In this document: positions 5,947 through 6,270 of the stretch, piece by piece
Layout: every line of letters starts with the position of its first letter
How positions within the stretch are numbered: position 1 is the first letter of the stretch
NCBI GenBank assembly: GCA_937916485.1
Contig: CALFSV010000200.1
Coordinates: forward strand, 1 to 6,270
Source of the DNA: an uncultured Paracoccaceae bacterium
Lineage (GTDB): Bacteria > Pseudomonadota > Alphaproteobacteria > Rhodobacterales > Rhodobacteraceae
DNA length: 6,270 nucleotides
Direction: 5' to 3'
The notes under the pieces: generated by a model
What the model was told of the DNA's origin: nothing
The model's input: only the letters and a program-made list of their open reading frames with translations
Database searches by the model: none
Made by a program: the position numbers and the translations under genes

Positions 5947-6270
5947 ATGCCATCGCTCATTCCGGCCGTTTCGACTAGCGGTCTCTGCAAGTCCTATGCC
6001 GGCGCAACGGTGCTGCATCCGTTGTCACTCGATGTGCCGAAGGGAGAGGTATTCGGCTTTCTCGGCCACAATGGTGCGAGGATGACAACCACGATCCGGC
6101 TTTTGATAACGCTCCTGGCACCAACCTCCGGAACTGCGCGTATCGCTGGCCATGATATTGGCACTGACCCGCTCAAGGTGCGGGCAGCCACCGGGTATCT
6201 GCCGTAAAACGTCCGCCTCTACGACCGCTTCACCACCCGCGAAAACCTGACGTTCTTTGCCCGGTTGTCG
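5947..6270 (+). pseudogene. ABC-2 type transporter ATP-binding protein, 5' part, damaged
   Basis: This is the start of an ABC exporter ATPase of the NatA/CcmA type (COG1131), which would power a separate membrane permease. Residues 8-33 form the usual first strands ([20 protein letters not shown]). Walker A should be G-x-x-G-x-x-G-x-G-K-T/S, but residues 36-46 read [11 protein letters not shown]: the second glycine of GAGK is Arg and the catalytic lysine is Met. The family phrase GYLPQNxRLYDRFTTREN then appears as GYLP, TAA (6205-6207), NVRLYDRFTTREN, so the Q-loop glutamine codon has become a stop. The frame continues past the stop as LTFFARLS to the window edge. The stop truncates the product to 86 residues, and even a read-through protein would lack the ATP-binding lysine. 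Walker B and signature motif lie outside the window. Confidence 0.85.

Noticed and set aside
2303..6207. Stop-codon reassignment (TAG and TAA read as amino acids)
   Set aside because: The 170-aa gene ends at TAG where its protein plausibly ends, and the coupled short frame ends at TAA overlapping a start codon. The ABC frame also has an independent Walker A loss, so ordinary gene decay or sequence error is simpler.
1..6270. CRISPR array, tRNA, rRNA, riboswitch or intact insertion sequence
   Set aside because: No regularly spaced repeats, cloverleaf-like arms, rRNA-like stretches or transposase motifs were seen on reading both strands.

Overview
The window reads as DNA from an alphaproteobacterium, most likely a member of the Rhodobacterales/Rhodobacteraceae. 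That placement rests on the flavour of the MprF, cytochrome b561 and CDF-like sequences and on moderately high GC. It is an inference from protein character; no database search was done. One large, clearly intact gene dominates: a plus-strand mprF (3170-5755, 861 codons) for a bifunctional phosphatidylglycerol aminoacyltransferase/flippase, which would alter membrane surface charge and resistance to cationic peptides.

Almost everything around mprF looks decayed. From left to right: (1) a perfect 8-bp hairpin and a 143-residue helical, TPR-like reading frame (151-582, +) that resembles the C-terminal end of a larger protein; (2) about 175 bp with nothing recognisable; (3) an apparently intact minus-strand gene of unknown function (759-1271, 170 aa) with a strong ribosome binding site, coupled by TAATG to a short hydrophobic reading frame (1271-1342); (4) a frameshifted piece of a CDF cation-efflux transporter (1345-1610, +), missing both ends; (5) about 365 bp holding only an unidentified 39-residue open tail; (6) a full-length minus-strand cytochrome b561-type membrane protein broken by one in-frame amber codon (1976-2614); (7) immediately upstream on the same strand, the ATP-binding end of a sensor histidine kinase with several frame breaks (about 2660-3049); (8) about 120 bp carrying the mprF upstream region; (9) mprF; (10) about 190 bp with a small open fragment and a palindrome; (11) the start of an ABC-2 type transporter ATPase (5947 to the window edge), whose Walker A lysine is replaced by methionine and whose Q-loop glutamine codon is TAA.

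The kinase and cytochrome remnants probably come from one former minus-strand operon (sensor kinase followed by di-haem membrane cytochrome). mprF is transcribed divergently from that remnant and appears to stand alone: the AcvB-like partner that accompanies the rhizobial homologue lpiA is not seen. The overall picture is an accessory or degrading region (plasmid, island edge or genome under reduction) in which mprF and the 170-aa gene have kept clean reading frames while at least four neighbours have lost function. No rRNA, tRNA, CRISPR array or intact insertion sequence was recognised. I found no convincing new multi-gene system. The most unusual points are the two-hit ABC ATPase, the single amber in the cytochrome, and the unidentified 170-aa protein with its truncated coupled partner.
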